From contig NZ_CP009962.1 in the NCBI RefSeq assembly GCF_000786695.1, positions 1,550,001 to 1,614,000 on the forward strand: DNA of 64,000 nt, in the 5' to 3' direction. This stretch comes from Collimonas arenae. GTDB lineage: Bacteria; Pseudomonadota; Gammaproteobacteria; Burkholderiales; Burkholderiaceae_D. Every line of letters begins with the position of its first letter. The stretch's first letter is position 1. Below are positions 36,192 through 46,464 of this stretch, piece by piece. A program made the position numbers and the translations under genes. Below the pieces are notes generated by a model. That model did not search any database. It was given only the letters and a program-made list of their open reading frames with translations, and had not been told where the DNA came from.

Positions 36192-36335
36192 GCTGATTTC
36201 CTTCTGAAGACACGACGTTCCAAGAGTATCCGCCCACGGATAAGCTCTTTGCTATCGATTGATACGGTAAGTCCACAAAAACAGGATAGAGCCCGCGCCG
36301 GCGATAGTGCGGCAGCGGGCCTCAGGGTAGGGGAA

Positions 36336-37364
36336 TTACAGCTTCAGCTCGACTTTCTGAGCGACGTCGGCAGGAACCCATTGCGTCCATAACGCTTTGT
36401 TTTTTTGTAGAAATTCTTTAGCAAGCACCGAGCCGCCGACCTTGCGTTCACCCATCTCGGTAATGGCATGATTGACGATATCGGCTGGCACCGAGAGTTT
36501 GTTAAAGAAGGCGATGACGTCTGGCGCGCCCTTGATGAACGGTGTAGAGACACCGATTGTCAGCTTGAATGACGGCGTGACTGTGCCGCAGACATCGTCG
36601 GTGGTGGAGTTCTGCACGGTCTTCCAGCATTTTTCCGTGAACTCCGGTTCCTGCAGCTGGACGAATTTGTACTTGCCCATCAGGCCAGCCGGCGACCAGT
36701 AGTAAAACAGGATAGGTTTGCCGCGCTCATAAGCCGACGAAATGGTGGCGTCCAGTGCGCCGCCGGTGCCAGGACGGAAATTGGTGTAAGTGGCGGCCAG
36801 TTTGTACGCCTTGAATTTCTGGTTGTTGATGCGCTCGCAATCCCAGCCGCTTGGACAATTCAAGAAACGCCCCTTGGCCGGATCCTCGTCATCGGTGAAC
36901 AAATCCTTGTATTTCGGCAGGTCGGCCACGGATTTCAGACCGGGCGCAATTGCCTTGATGCCACGCTTGGCGTCGCCGTTGACCACATAGTCCGGGACGA
37001 ACCAGCCTTCACGGGTACCGCCGGCCAGGATGTTGCCGACCAAATCGATCTTGCCGTCGGTGCGGCCCTTCTTGATCACGTTGGTGCGGTCCCATTGCTC
37101 GACCCAGACTTGCAGATCGTTCGACACCAGCGCGGTTTCCGTGACGGCGGTGCTGCCGGTTACGCTTTCGGTCTTGCAGCCGTAACCGTTTTCGACGATG
37201 AAGTTGGCGATTTCGGTAAAGAACTGCGCGCTTTCCCAGGTCACGCCGGCGAATTTGACCGGTTTTCCCTCGGCGCACCATTGCGGGGTTGCGGTGGCTT
37301 GTGCTGCCGTCGCCGCCAAAGTCAGCAGCAGGGCGCCGCCGGTCTTGATGATGATTTTTTTCAA
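36336..37364 (-). CDS. Glycine betaine-type substrate-binding protein
   Basis: 342 residues with a signal peptide ending AAQATA and an OpuAC fold (KPVKFAGVTWESAQFFTEIA, QVWVEQWDRTN). Tryptophans in the GYG...W and FYYWSPAGLM segments could form the aromatic cage for quaternary amines. Periplasmic; feeds the permease at 35319. The 144-base gap to the permease gene may allow extra binding-protein expression. Confidence 0.85.
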   Translation of the reverse strand: MKKIIIKTGGALLLTLAATAAQATATPQWCAEGKPVKFAGVTWESAQFFTEIANFIVENGYGCKTESVTGSTAVTETALVSNDLQVWVEQWDRTNVIKKGRTDGKIDLVGNILAGGTREGWFVPDYVVNGDAKRGIKAIAPGLKSVADLPKYKDLFTDDEDPAKGRFLNCPSGWDCERINNQKFKAYKLAATYTNFRPGTGGALDATISSAYERGKPILFYYWSPAGLMGKYKFVQLQEPEFTEKCWKTVQNSTTDDVCGTVTPSFKLTIGVSTPFIKGAPDVIAFFNKLSVPADIVNHAITEMGERKVGGSVLAKEFLQKNKALWTQWVPADVAQKVELKL

Positions 37365-37476
37365 TATGTTCTCCTTTGATTTTTTATCATGTCCACTGTA
37401 TCTGTCGCCAGCCGTGGACTTAGGTACTGCGGTTCGCTAAAGCGCAGGTTTGCGCTTTAGCGCTTGTGCAGGAGGA

Positions 37477-38928
37477 TTACAAACCGCCCATGCACAGGTA
37501 CTTCAACTCCAGGTACTCATCGATGCCATATTTGCCGCCTTCGCGGCCCAGTCCGGATTGCTTGACGCCGCCGAACGGCGCTTCCGCATGCGAAATGACG
37601 CCGGTGTTGATGCCCACCATGCCGACTTCCAGCGCCTCGGCCACACGCCACACACGGGCCACATCGCGGCTGTAAAAATAGGCGGACAGGCCGAACTCGG
37701 TGGCGTTGGCCAGCGCGATCGCTTCTTCTTCAGTGTTGAAGCGGAACAGGCCGGCCACAGGACCGAAGGTCTCTTCCTGCGCCAGTTGCATATCCGGGGT
37801 TGCATTGAGCAATACGGTCGGTTCGTAGAAAGTGCCGCCGAGCGCATGCCGTGCGCCGCCTGTGGCGAGCTTGGCGCCCTTGGCCAAGGCATCGGCCACA
37901 TGTTCTTCTACTTTGTGCAGTGCGTCGCTATCGATCAACGGTCCTTGGGTAGCGCCGTCTTCGGTGCCGGCGGCAACTTTCAGCGCTGCTACGCGCGCCG
38001 TAAGCTTGGCTGCGAAAGCGTCGTAGACGCTCGCTTGCACCAGGATCCGGTTGGCGCAGACGCAAGTCTGGCCGGTATTGCGGAATTTCGAGGCCATTGC
38101 GCCATCGGCGGCGGCATCCAGATCGGCGTCGTCAAAAACGACGAAAGGTGCATTTCCTCCCAGTTCCAGGGAAAGTTTCTTCAGGGAATTTGCTGATTGA
38201 CTCGCCAACAGACGGCCCACAGCGGTTGAACCGGTGAACGATAGTTTGCGCACGACGTCGCTGGAAGTCAGTTCACCGCCGATCTGTACCGCATCGCCGG
38301 TGACGACATTCAACACGCCGCCCGGTACGCCGGCCTGTTGCGCCAGATAGGCCAGGGCCAGGGCGGACAGGGGAGTTTGCTCGGCTGGCTTGAGAATCAT
38401 GGTGCAACCGGCCGCGAGTGCAGGCGCCGCTTTGCGGGTGATCATCGCCAGCGGAAAATTCCATGGCGTGATTGCGGCAGTTACGCCGACCGCTTGCTTG
38501 ATCACTACGATGCGGCGGTCATTGGCTGGTGACGGCACCACGTCGCCATAGCTGCGCCTTGCTTCTTCGGCAAACCATTCAATGAATGATGCGGCGTAGG
38601 CAACTTCGCCACGGGCTTCGGCCAACGGCTTACCTTGTTCCGCCGTCATCAATTGCGCTAGGTCTTCCTGGTTCGCCATTACCAGGTCGAACCATTTGCG
38701 CAGGATCACGCTTCGTTCCTTGGCTGTGCGTTGGCGCCAGGCCGGCCAGGCAGCGTCGGCCGAGGCGATCGCACGGCGCGTCTCGGCTGCGCCCATGTTC
38801 GGCACGCTGCCGATCACAGCGCCACTGGCCGGGTTGGCGACATCGAAACGGGATTGATTGTCTGCGTCTTGCCATTCGTTGCCGATCAGGGCTTGTTGCC
38901 TTAAAAGCTGGGGGTTCTGCAATTGCAT
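37477..38928 (-). CDS. gabD: NAD(P)-dependent succinate-semialdehyde-type dehydrogenase
   Basis: 483 residues from the ATG at 38928. Aldehyde dehydrogenase with ELGGNAPFVVFDDADLD, the catalytic Cys in NTGQTCVCANR and PWNFPLAM; these match GabD (succinate semialdehyde to succinate) best. Its presence upstream of the quaternary-amine transporter and in the same direction suggests one transcript, perhaps for uptake and oxidation of an amine-derived compound. An alternative is betaine-aldehyde or glutarate-semialdehyde oxidation. Confidence 0.8.
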   Translation of the reverse strand: MQLQNPQLLRQQALIGNEWQDADNQSRFDVANPASGAVIGSVPNMGAAETRRAIASADAAWPAWRQRTAKERSVILRKWFDLVMANQEDLAQLMTAEQGKPLAEARGEVAYAASFIEWFAEEARRSYGDVVPSPANDRRIVVIKQAVGVTAAITPWNFPLAMITRKAAPALAAGCTMILKPAEQTPLSALALAYLAQQAGVPGGVLNVVTGDAVQIGGELTSSDVVRKLSFTGSTAVGRLLASQSANSLKKLSLELGGNAPFVVFDDADLDAAADGAMASKFRNTGQTCVCANRILVQASVYDAFAAKLTARVAALKVAAGTEDGATQGPLIDSDALHKVEEHVADALAKGAKLATGGARHALGGTFYEPTVLLNATPDMQLAQEETFGPVAGLFRFNTEEEAIALANATEFGLSAYFYSRDVARVWRVAEALEVGMVGINTGVISHAEAPFGGVKQSGLGREGGKYGIDEYLELKYLCMGGL

Positions 38929-39171
38929 AGATTTCCTGAGGTGCGTTGATCTGTGCATATATTCGGCGCAAAGGCCAATCCCGCCCAGCACAATAATTAG
39001 ATGGTGCTATCGAAATTTGTGATGCATGAGAAGTTGTCCTAAATATATTCAGGTATCCGGTTTTGCACCCATGCATTTTTTAGATGGCGCAATCTGTATT
39101 TTGTGTTTGTCGGCAACCTGCGCCTGCTCCTACGATGGCTGCTCATCCACCCATTTTAAAACACCTCTCTC

Positions 39172-40167
39172 ATGCAAACTGTCCGCTTCGGCCGCACCGG
39201 CCTTAAAGTATCGCGTTTCTGTCTTGGCACCATGTCGATGGGATCATCGAAGTGGAAAGGCTGGGTGCTGGATGAGGACAAGACTGCGCCGATTCTCAAG
39301 AGCGCACTGGATCTCGGCATCAATTTTTTCGACATGGCGGACTGGTATTCCAACGGCGCCAATGAGGAAGTGGTGGGCCGCACGCTGTTGAAGTTGAAGC
39401 AACGCGACAGCCTGGTGCTGGCGACCAAGGCCTTTTACGCCATGAGCGACGACGCCAACGACCAGGGGTCGTCGCGCAAGCACCTGATGGCGTCCATCGA
39501 CCGTTCGCTGCGGCGCATCGGCACCGACTACATCGACCTCTACCTGTTGCACGCATTTGATCCGCACACGCCGATGGCCGAGACCATGGAAGCCTTGCAC
39601 GATATCGTCAAGTCCGGCAAGGCGCGCTATATCGGCGCCTGCACCATGTATTCCTGGCAATTTGCCGAGATGAATGCGATTGCGCGGCAAAACAACTGGA
39701 CCGAGTTCGTCAACATGCAATGCCAATATAGCTTGCTGTATCGCGAAGAAGAGCGGGAAATGATGCCGTATTGCCAGGATAAGGGCATCGCGGTCTCGAC
39801 CTTCAGCCCGCTGGCGCGCGGCTACCTGACCGGTGTGCAAAAGAGCGCGCGCACGGAGCACGATCCTTTCCTGTCGCAATTCTTCGGCGATGAGATCGAC
39901 GTCGAGATCGCTAACCGTGTGGTCAAGATCGCCAGCGACAGGGCGGTGCAGCCGGGGCAGATCGCCATGGCCTGGGTGGCGCAGAACAGCAATTCGACCG
40001 TGCCGATGATCGGCGCCGACAGCCCTGAGCAGTTGCGCCTGGCGGTGGAAGCCGGCGAGATTGTGCTGAGCGCAGAGGAATGCCAGTACCTCGAGCAAGC
40101 CTACCGGCCGCGCGACATGATCAATGATTACAACTACATACGTCGTCCGCGCAGTTACAAATCCTAA
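39172..40167 (+). CDS. Aldo/keto reductase, first gene of the Fae-containing operon
   Basis: 331 residues, a TIM-barrel AKR with the usual tetrad: Asp and Tyr in FFDMADWYS, Lys in LATKAFY and His in LYLLHAFD. MQTVRFGRTGLKVSRFCLG is the typical start. It interconverts aldehydes/ketones and alcohols with NAD(P)H; here it could oxidise a sugar or aromatic alcohol. The Fae homologue follows after 39 bases. Confidence 0.85.
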   Translation: MQTVRFGRTGLKVSRFCLGTMSMGSSKWKGWVLDEDKTAPILKSALDLGINFFDMADWYSNGANEEVVGRTLLKLKQRDSLVLATKAFYAMSDDANDQGSSRKHLMASIDRSLRRIGTDYIDLYLLHAFDPHTPMAETMEALHDIVKSGKARYIGACTMYSWQFAEMNAIARQNNWTEFVNMQCQYSLLYREEEREMMPYCQDKGIAVSTFSPLARGYLTGVQKSARTEHDPFLSQFFGDEIDVEIANRVVKIASDRAVQPGQIAMAWVAQNSNSTVPMIGADSPEQLRLAVEAGEIVLSAEECQYLEQAYRPRDMINDYNYIRRPRSYKS

Positions 40168-40206
40168 TTAAATATTTACACACACATCACGCGACAAGGA
40201 ATTTAC

Positions 40207-40710
40207 ATGATCAAGATTGGCGAAGGTTTTTGCGGCAGCGGTCCGAATGCGGCGCACATTAATTTGTTCCTCGGCCCTAAAAACGGCCCCATGGGAACGG
40301 CAACAGTAACCGCCGCCAGCAGCCCAGGCCCGGGACACATCCCGTTCCAGGCGGTATTGAAGCCGAACATGCCGGTCAAGCCGACCACGGTATTCATCGG
40401 CAAGGCGGTGTTGACCACACCCAATCATGAAAACATGACATGGGGGCCGGCGCAGGCAGGCGTCGCCTACGGCGTGACCAAGGCGCTGCTGGATGGCGTG
40501 CTGCCGCCGGAAGCGGAAGACGAATGGATCGCTGTGGCGGCGGTGTGGGTCAACCCGCAGGCCGATGATGCGGACCAGGTGTATGCCAATAATTGCGAGG
40601 CAACCTATCTGGCGGCGCAGCGTGCGCTGGCCAAAGGCTGGCCTAGCCGCAAGGAACTGGCCGAGGCGCTGGGAAGTATTTCCAATCCGTTCTATACACC
40701 GAAAAAATAA
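40207..40710 (+). CDS. Formaldehyde-activating enzyme (Fae) homologue
   Basis: 167 residues of the Fae family, with the catalytic histidine at position 17 (PNAAHINLFLGP), exactly as in characterised Fae, and the WGPAQAGVAYGV block. Fae joins formaldehyde to tetrahydromethanopterin. No other H4MPT-pathway gene is in the window. The gene lies in an operon with an aldehyde dehydrogenase, an MFS transporter, an enolase-superfamily dehydratase and a GMC oxidoreductase. It may detoxify formaldehyde released from a methylated substrate or have another carbonyl chemistry. It is clearly diverged from classical Fae. Confidence 0.82.
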   Translation: MIKIGEGFCGSGPNAAHINLFLGPKNGPMGTATVTAASSPGPGHIPFQAVLKPNMPVKPTTVFIGKAVLTTPNHENMTWGPAQAGVAYGVTKALLDGVLPPEAEDEWIAVAAVWVNPQADDADQVYANNCEATYLAAQRALAKGWPSRKELAEALGSISNPFYTPKK

Positions 40711-40805
40711 CCTTCTTCGGCTGCAACGCATGCCTGCATAGCTGGTCCGGCCAGGTTAAGAAGCTGCTATCTTGGTCTGGTCCATTCAATTTCTGAGAGT
40801 TTGTC

Positions 40806-42230
40806 ATGCGCATCTATAAGAATTTCATCGGTAATCGATTCGTCGAGCCGAAAAATGCAGACCTTATTGCCGTGTACGATCCGGCCACCGAGCAACTGGT
40901 CGGACAGGTTTCCGCCGCCACTGCGGAGCAGGCGCGCAGTGCGGTGGATGCGGCCGCCGCCGCGCAGAAATCGTGGCGTAAATTGCCGGGCGTGGAGAGG
41001 GCGAAATACCTGCATAAGCTGGCCGATGCCTTGCTGGCGCGCGCCCCGGAAATCGGCCTGGCGCTGGCGGCCGAATCGGGCAAGAGCTTGAACGACGCCA
41101 GCAATGAAGCAATCTACGCTGCCGAAATCACGCGTTACCACGCTGAGTGGGCGCGCCGTATCGAGGGCGAGATTATTCCCAGCGATTCGCCGTCGGAAAA
41201 CCTGCTGCTGATGCGTGAGCCGATTGGCGTCGTCGCTTGCCTGATCCCGTTTAACTATCCGGTATATACCTTGTTGCGCAAGATCGCACCGGCGCTGATC
41301 GCTGGCAATACCGTCGTGGTCCGTCCAAGCAACAACACGCCTTGTTCGGCTTTCGAGGTGGCGCAAGCGGTGCTGGATGCAGGCTTTCCTGCTGGCGTCG
41401 TCAATATCGTCAGCATGCAGCACGAGGTGGCGGAAACTGTCTGCACCCATCCCAAAGTGGGCATGATCACTCTCACCGGCAGCGTCGGCGCGGGGCGCAA
41501 GGTGCTGGAGTATTCCAAGGCGAATATCGCCAAATCTTCGCTGGAGCTGGGTGGCAAGACGCCGGTGATTGTCGAAGCGGATGCGGATCTGGAACTGGCG
41601 GCGACAGAAATCACCAGTTCCAAAACCACTAACTGCGGCCAACTCTGCACGGCGGTGGAGCGGGTCTATGTCAACCGCAAGGTGGCGGCAAAGCTGATTG
41701 CCCTGCTCAAGCAGAAATTCGGCAGCCGGCAATGCGGTAACCGTGCGCAACATCCTACGCATATGGGGCCGTTGATCAATGCGGAGGCGCGCAACAATGC
41801 GCATCGAATGGTAGTGCGGGCGATTGCCGATGGCGCGACGCTGGAAGCCGGTGGTGTGATTCCCGACGGCAAAGGGTTTTTCTATCCGGCGACTTTGCTC
41901 AGCAACTGCCGGCAAGAGATGGAAATCGTGCAGGAGGAAGTGTTCGGTCCGGTGCTGTGCGTGGTCGAATACGACACGGTGGAGCAAGCCTTGGAAATGG
42001 CCAACGATCATCAGTTCGGCTTGTCGTCGATCATCTACACCGCCGATTACCGTACCGCCATGCAGGTAGCCAACAACATTGAAGCCGGCGAGTTGTACAT
42101 CAACCGGACTCCGGCCGATCCCTACCAGGGATATCACGCTGGCTGGAAACGTTCCGGCCTGGGTGGCGATGACGGCAAGCACGGCATGCTGGAATTCACC
42201 CAGACCCGCCTGGTAGTCATGAAATATTAG
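40806..42230 (+). CDS. Lactaldehyde/glycolaldehyde-type aldehyde dehydrogenase (AldA-like)
   Basis: 474 residues with SLELGGKTPVIVEADADLE, the catalytic Cys in NCGQLCTAVERV and the C-terminal block YQGYHAGWKRSGLGGDDGKHG that is characteristic of AldA. It would oxidise short hydroxyaldehydes such as lactaldehyde or glycolaldehyde to acids. It lies 95 bases after the Fae gene. Confidence 0.85.
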   Translation: MRIYKNFIGNRFVEPKNADLIAVYDPATEQLVGQVSAATAEQARSAVDAAAAAQKSWRKLPGVERAKYLHKLADALLARAPEIGLALAAESGKSLNDASNEAIYAAEITRYHAEWARRIEGEIIPSDSPSENLLLMREPIGVVACLIPFNYPVYTLLRKIAPALIAGNTVVVRPSNNTPCSAFEVAQAVLDAGFPAGVVNIVSMQHEVAETVCTHPKVGMITLTGSVGAGRKVLEYSKANIAKSSLELGGKTPVIVEADADLELAATEITSSKTTNCGQLCTAVERVYVNRKVAAKLIALLKQKFGSRQCGNRAQHPTHMGPLINAEARNNAHRMVVRAIADGATLEAGGVIPDGKGFFYPATLLSNCRQEMEIVQEEVFGPVLCVVEYDTVEQALEMANDHQFGLSSIIYTADYRTAMQVANNIEAGELYINRTPADPYQGYHAGWKRSGLGGDDGKHGMLEFTQTRLVVMKY

Positions 42231-42288
42231 AAGTGTTTTTGCCGGCATAGCGTACCCAGAAGGCGCGTCAGGCTCACAGGATGGAGAC

Positions 42289-43590
42289 ATGATAGATACC
42301 TTGGCAGTAGCACCACCCGCGTCTGTAGCAAGCCAGAAAAAACAAGATTTGAAGCGTTATTTTCAGTTTGCATTATTGCTGCTGGCCGCCGGCATTATTT
42401 ATCCGATGCTATACCTGCGGCAAAACTACGAACTCACGATCCTTGATGCCTTCCGCATTAGCAAGGACGAACTTGAGAACAGTTACGCATTACTCGGCAT
42501 TATCTATGTGATTTCCTACGGCCCCAGTGGATGGCTGGCAGACAAGATTTCGGCGCGGATCCTGCTTCCGTTTTCTCTGGCTTTGGTGGGATTTTTAGGG
42601 TTGTGGTTTGCCAGCTTCCCGGACAAGCAATTCTTGCCGCTGATCTTTGCCGGTTGGGGCATAGGCGCAGGGCTGACGTTCTGGGCGGCGCTGATCAAGA
42701 GCGTCAAGCTATTGGCCAAGCGGGAAGAACAGGGGCGTTTTTTCGGGATTCTTGATGGCGGCCGGGGGTTGATCGAGGCGTTGCTGGCGACCGCAGCCTT
42801 GAGCATCTTTGCCTACATGACGCACAATGCGGCTTCTAGCCAGCAAGCCATGCAACCCATCGTATATATGTATTCGATCGGCTGCCTCCTGGTTTCCATG
42901 ATGATTTTTATCTTTCTGGATAAACGCGACGACGCGGAGACATCCAGCCTTGGCAGCGAAGTCAAGATCGGCTTGATTGCCGGTTTGCGCATCCTGCTCA
43001 GGATCCCTCAGTTGTGGCTGATGGCTTTCATCATATTTACCGGCTACCAGCTGTTCTGGGTGACTTATTCGTTCTCATCGTTCTTGCGGCAGGGACATGG
43101 CATGGACGCCGTCGCCGCCGGCACCATTACCGTCATCAAATTATGGATGCGGCCTATCGGCGGTATCGGCGGCGGTTTTCTCGGCAATAAATATTCGAAC
43201 GAAGGCGTGCTGGCCGGCGCCATGCTACTGGCTGCAGCCGGCCTGGTTGGCCTGATGATTTTGCCGCAATACATCAATACCTATGTGCTGCTGGTATTCG
43301 TATTGTTGGTAGGCACCATGAGCTACACCGTGCGCGGTTTGTATTGGGCACTACTGGATAAGTGCCAGGTGCCGGCGCGGGTTATCGGCCTGGCGATCGG
43401 CCTGGTGTCCATGATCGGCTACTTGCCGGATGTCTTCCTGCCGGAAATTAATTCTGCATTGCTTGGCATGTATCCAGGCATGGCAGGTTTCAAGGTGTAT
43501 TACGGCTATATCGCCCTGTGCGGCTTGCTAGGCGCGGCCGGCGTGTTCTATTTTAAAAAATCTATAAAGAAGGAAAAGGCATCGTCATGA
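42289..43590 (+). CDS. MFS transporter
   Basis: 433 residues with about twelve membrane helices and the MFS loop motif GPSGWLADKISARILLPF after helix 2. It resembles sugar-phosphate/organic-anion antiporters. Presumed uptake system for the operon's substrate. Its stop overlaps the start of the dehydratase gene by four bases (ATGA). Confidence 0.85.
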   Translation: MIDTLAVAPPASVASQKKQDLKRYFQFALLLLAAGIIYPMLYLRQNYELTILDAFRISKDELENSYALLGIIYVISYGPSGWLADKISARILLPFSLALVGFLGLWFASFPDKQFLPLIFAGWGIGAGLTFWAALIKSVKLLAKREEQGRFFGILDGGRGLIEALLATAALSIFAYMTHNAASSQQAMQPIVYMYSIGCLLVSMMIFIFLDKRDDAETSSLGSEVKIGLIAGLRILLRIPQLWLMAFIIFTGYQLFWVTYSFSSFLRQGHGMDAVAAGTITVIKLWMRPIGGIGGGFLGNKYSNEGVLAGAMLLAAAGLVGLMILPQYINTYVLLVFVLLVGTMSYTVRGLYWALLDKCQVPARVIGLAIGLVSMIGYLPDVFLPEINSALLGMYPGMAGFKVYYGYIALCGLLGAAGVFYFKKSIKKEKASS

Positions 43591-44831
43591 AAATCGTATC
43601 AATGCAATCTCATATCGTCGCTGTGCCGCCGCCGTATTTCGGCGGCATGTACTGGATCTTCGTGACGTTGAAGACTGATTGCGGCATCGAAGGCGTCGGC
43701 GAGATATATGCATCGACCTTCCACCCCAAGGTCATGGTGCCGGCGATAGATGACGCCTTCGAACGCCACCTGCTGAATCATGATCCGCACCATATCGAAC
43801 GCTTTTTCCGCTCGGCCTATTCGAGCGGCTTTACCCAACGTCCGGACCTGACCATGATGGGTATCGTCAGCGGCCTGGAAATGGCCTGCTGGGACATCAT
43901 CGGCAAAGCCGCCAACAAGCCGGTCTACGAACTGATTGGCGGCAAGGTGCATGAGCGCCTGCGCTCTTATACTTACTTGTACCCGAAGAACGGCAAGGGA
44001 GAGTACGACTACGATGATGTCGACCTGGCGGCGGAGTGCGCGGTGGATATGATGAAGCAGGGTTTTACCGCGGTGAAGTTCGACCCGGCCGGGCCATATA
44101 GCGCTTACTCCGGTCATCACTTGTCGTTGGAAGTGATGGACAAATCGGAAGAGTTTTGCCGCAAGATTCGCGATGCAGTCGGCAGCAAATGCGACCTGTT
44201 GTTCGGTACGCATGGACAGATGTCACCGGCATCGGCGGTGCGTCTCGCCAAGCGGCTGGAAAAATACGATCCGCTGTGGTTTGAAGAGCCGGTGCCGCCC
44301 GGGCAGTCGGATGCGATGGCAGTGGTGGCCGGCAAGACCAGCATCCCGATCGCCACCGGCGAACGGCTGACTACCAAGTATGAATTCTTCGATCTGTTGA
44401 ACCGTGGCGGCGCTTCGATCCTGCAAATGAACCTGGGCCGCGTCGGCGGTATCCTGGAAGCCAAGAAAATCGCTGCCATCGCCGAAGTGTATTACGCGCA
44501 GATTGCCCCGCATCTGTACAACGGCCCGATCGGCGCCGCCGCCAGCATCCAGCTGGCCACGGCGACGCCGAATTTCCTGATTCAGGAAAGCATCCGCAAC
44601 TGGGACGGTTTCCATTCAGAGATCCTGAAGAAGCCGATAGTCTGGGAAGACGGTTTCATTATTCCTTCGGCCGAGCCCGGTCTTGGGGTAGAGTTGAATA
44701 TGGATGTCGTGGCGGCCAATTCGCCCTACACCGGCGATAAATTGCATATTTCGATGGACCCCAAGCCGTTTGACGTCAAGCATCAATCTTCCGATAGCTG
44801 GAAAAACCGTTGGCGCGCAGAGAGTAAATAA
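43587..44831 (+). CDS. Enolase-superfamily (mandelate racemase-type) dehydratase
   Basis: 414 residues. The capping domain is followed by a barrel with Lys in VKFDPAGPY, metal-ligand region LLFGTHGQMS, Glu in WFEEPVPPG and GERL, and His in APHLYNGP. These place it in the mandelate racemase/sugar-acid dehydratase group (galactonate-, arabinonate- or mannonate-dehydratase-like). It would dehydrate an aldonic acid to a 2-keto-3-deoxy acid. Overlaps the MFS gene by four bases and the GMC gene by one. Confidence 0.85.
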   Translation: MKIVSMQSHIVAVPPPYFGGMYWIFVTLKTDCGIEGVGEIYASTFHPKVMVPAIDDAFERHLLNHDPHHIERFFRSAYSSGFTQRPDLTMMGIVSGLEMACWDIIGKAANKPVYELIGGKVHERLRSYTYLYPKNGKGEYDYDDVDLAAECAVDMMKQGFTAVKFDPAGPYSAYSGHHLSLEVMDKSEEFCRKIRDAVGSKCDLLFGTHGQMSPASAVRLAKRLEKYDPLWFEEPVPPGQSDAMAVVAGKTSIPIATGERLTTKYEFFDLLNRGGASILQMNLGRVGGILEAKKIAAIAEVYYAQIAPHLYNGPIGAAASIQLATATPNFLIQESIRNWDGFHSEILKKPIVWEDGFIIPSAEPGLGVELNMDVVAANSPYTGDKLHISMDPKPFDVKHQSSDSWKNRWRAESK

Positions 44832-46456
44832 TGGCTTTCGATTTCATCATTGTCGGCGCTGGTTCAGCTGGCTGCATTCTGGCGAATCGCCTGAGCGAAT
44901 CGGGCAAGTACAGTGTGTTGCTGCTGGAAGCGGGGGGCAGGGATAATTCCTACTGGCTGAAGATACCGGTCGGTTTCGCCCGGACATACTACAACCCGGA
45001 ATACAACTGGATGTACTACAGCGAACCGGAAGCGCAGATGGCAGGGCGTCGCCTGTATGCGCCGCGTGGCAAGGTGCAGGGTGGGTCAGGCAATATCAAT
45101 GCGATGATTTATGTGCGCGGCCAGGCTTGTGATTTTGACGATTGGGAAGCTGCCGGGAATCCGGGGTGGGGTTATAAAGATGTGCTGCCTTACTTTAAGA
45201 AACTGGAAGCGCATCCGCTCGGCGATACCGCCTATCACAATGCCAAGGGTTTGATCGGCATCACCCAGATGAAGCACGATGCGCATCCCATCTGTCAGGA
45301 CTACCTCCAGGCTTGTAAGGAACTCGGCTATCCGTTGAATGATGATTTCAACGGCGCCAGCTTCGAGGGTGCGGGTATCTACGAAGCCAATATACGTAAA
45401 GGCAGACGCGATTCCAGTAGCTACGCTTACCTGCATCCGGCCTTGAAGCGGCCTAACCTGACGCTGGAATGCCGCGCCCAGGCTGAACAGATCCTGTTTG
45501 ATCCGGACAAGCGCGCAGTCGGCGTCGCAGTGTTACAAAACGGTCTGCGCAGGGTATTTACTGCCAATAAGGAAGTGATCCTGGCGGCGGGTGCGGTCGA
45601 TTCGCCTAAACTGCTGCAACTGTCCGGCGTTGCCGATGCCGAATTACTTGCTAGGCATGAGATTCCCTTGGTCCAGCATCTGCCCGCAGTGGGGAAGAAT
45701 TTACAGGATCATCTGTGCGTATCGTTTTATTTCAAGGCGAATAAAAAGACCTTGAATGACGAATTGGGATCGCTGTTCGGACAGGCGCGGGCGGGGATCC
45801 AATACCTGTTCAAGCGCAGCGGTCCGCTGGCGATGAGCGTCAACCAGGCCGGCGGTTTTTTCAAAGGCAGCATGCAGGAGCAGCATCCGAACCTGCAGCT
45901 ATACTTCAATCCCTTGTCCTACCAGATTCCCAAGAATCCGAAGGCGAAACTGAAGCCGGACCCGTATTCCGGCTTCCTGCTGTTCTTCAATCCATGCCGT
46001 CCCAGCAGCCGCGGCGCCATCGAGATTGCGGATAAAGATGTCGGCGTGCCAGCCAGGATCATGCCGAATTACCTGAGCACGCAAAAGGACATAGACGAGG
46101 CGATACAGGGCGGCGCCTTGATACGCAAGCTGATCGAGGCGCCGGCCTTCAAGAAAATCATCGTGGAAGAGGTATCGCCCGCGACTGCGGTAAGCGATGA
46201 CGCCAGCATGCTGCAATTTTTCAGGGAGCAGGCCGGATCGATCTATCATCTGTGCGGCTCATGCGCGATGGGGCCGGACCAGCAGAAGTCTGTTGTATCG
46301 AACCAGCTGAAAGTGCATGGCGTCAAAGCCCTGCGCGTGATCGATGCGTCGATCTTCCCCAACATCACGTCCGGCAATATCAATGCCGCGGTGATGATGG
46401 TGGCGGAAAAGGGCGCAGAGCAGATATTGGCCGATCACCGCCAGCGCGCAGTGTAA
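44831..46456 (+). CDS. GMC-family FAD oxidoreductase (choline dehydrogenase-like)
   Basis: 541 residues. FAD-binding GxGxxG region FIIVGAGSAGCILANRLSE, GGSGNINAMIYVRGQ signature and the C-terminal catalytic His region YHLCGSCAMGPDQ and NITSGNINAAVMMVAEKGA. Oxidises an alcohol, possibly of a sugar or aryl substrate. Last gene of the operon; its start overlaps the previous stop (TAATG). Confidence 0.88.
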   Translation: MAFDFIIVGAGSAGCILANRLSESGKYSVLLLEAGGRDNSYWLKIPVGFARTYYNPEYNWMYYSEPEAQMAGRRLYAPRGKVQGGSGNINAMIYVRGQACDFDDWEAAGNPGWGYKDVLPYFKKLEAHPLGDTAYHNAKGLIGITQMKHDAHPICQDYLQACKELGYPLNDDFNGASFEGAGIYEANIRKGRRDSSSYAYLHPALKRPNLTLECRAQAEQILFDPDKRAVGVAVLQNGLRRVFTANKEVILAAGAVDSPKLLQLSGVADAELLARHEIPLVQHLPAVGKNLQDHLCVSFYFKANKKTLNDELGSLFGQARAGIQYLFKRSGPLAMSVNQAGGFFKGSMQEQHPNLQLYFNPLSYQIPKNPKAKLKPDPYSGFLLFFNPCRPSSRGAIEIADKDVGVPARIMPNYLSTQKDIDEAIQGGALIRKLIEAPAFKKIIVEEVSPATAVSDDASMLQFFREQAGSIYHLCGSCAMGPDQQKSVVSNQLKVHGVKALRVIDASIFPNITSGNINAAVMMVAEKGAEQILADHRQRAV

Positions 46457-46464
46457 AACAATTC

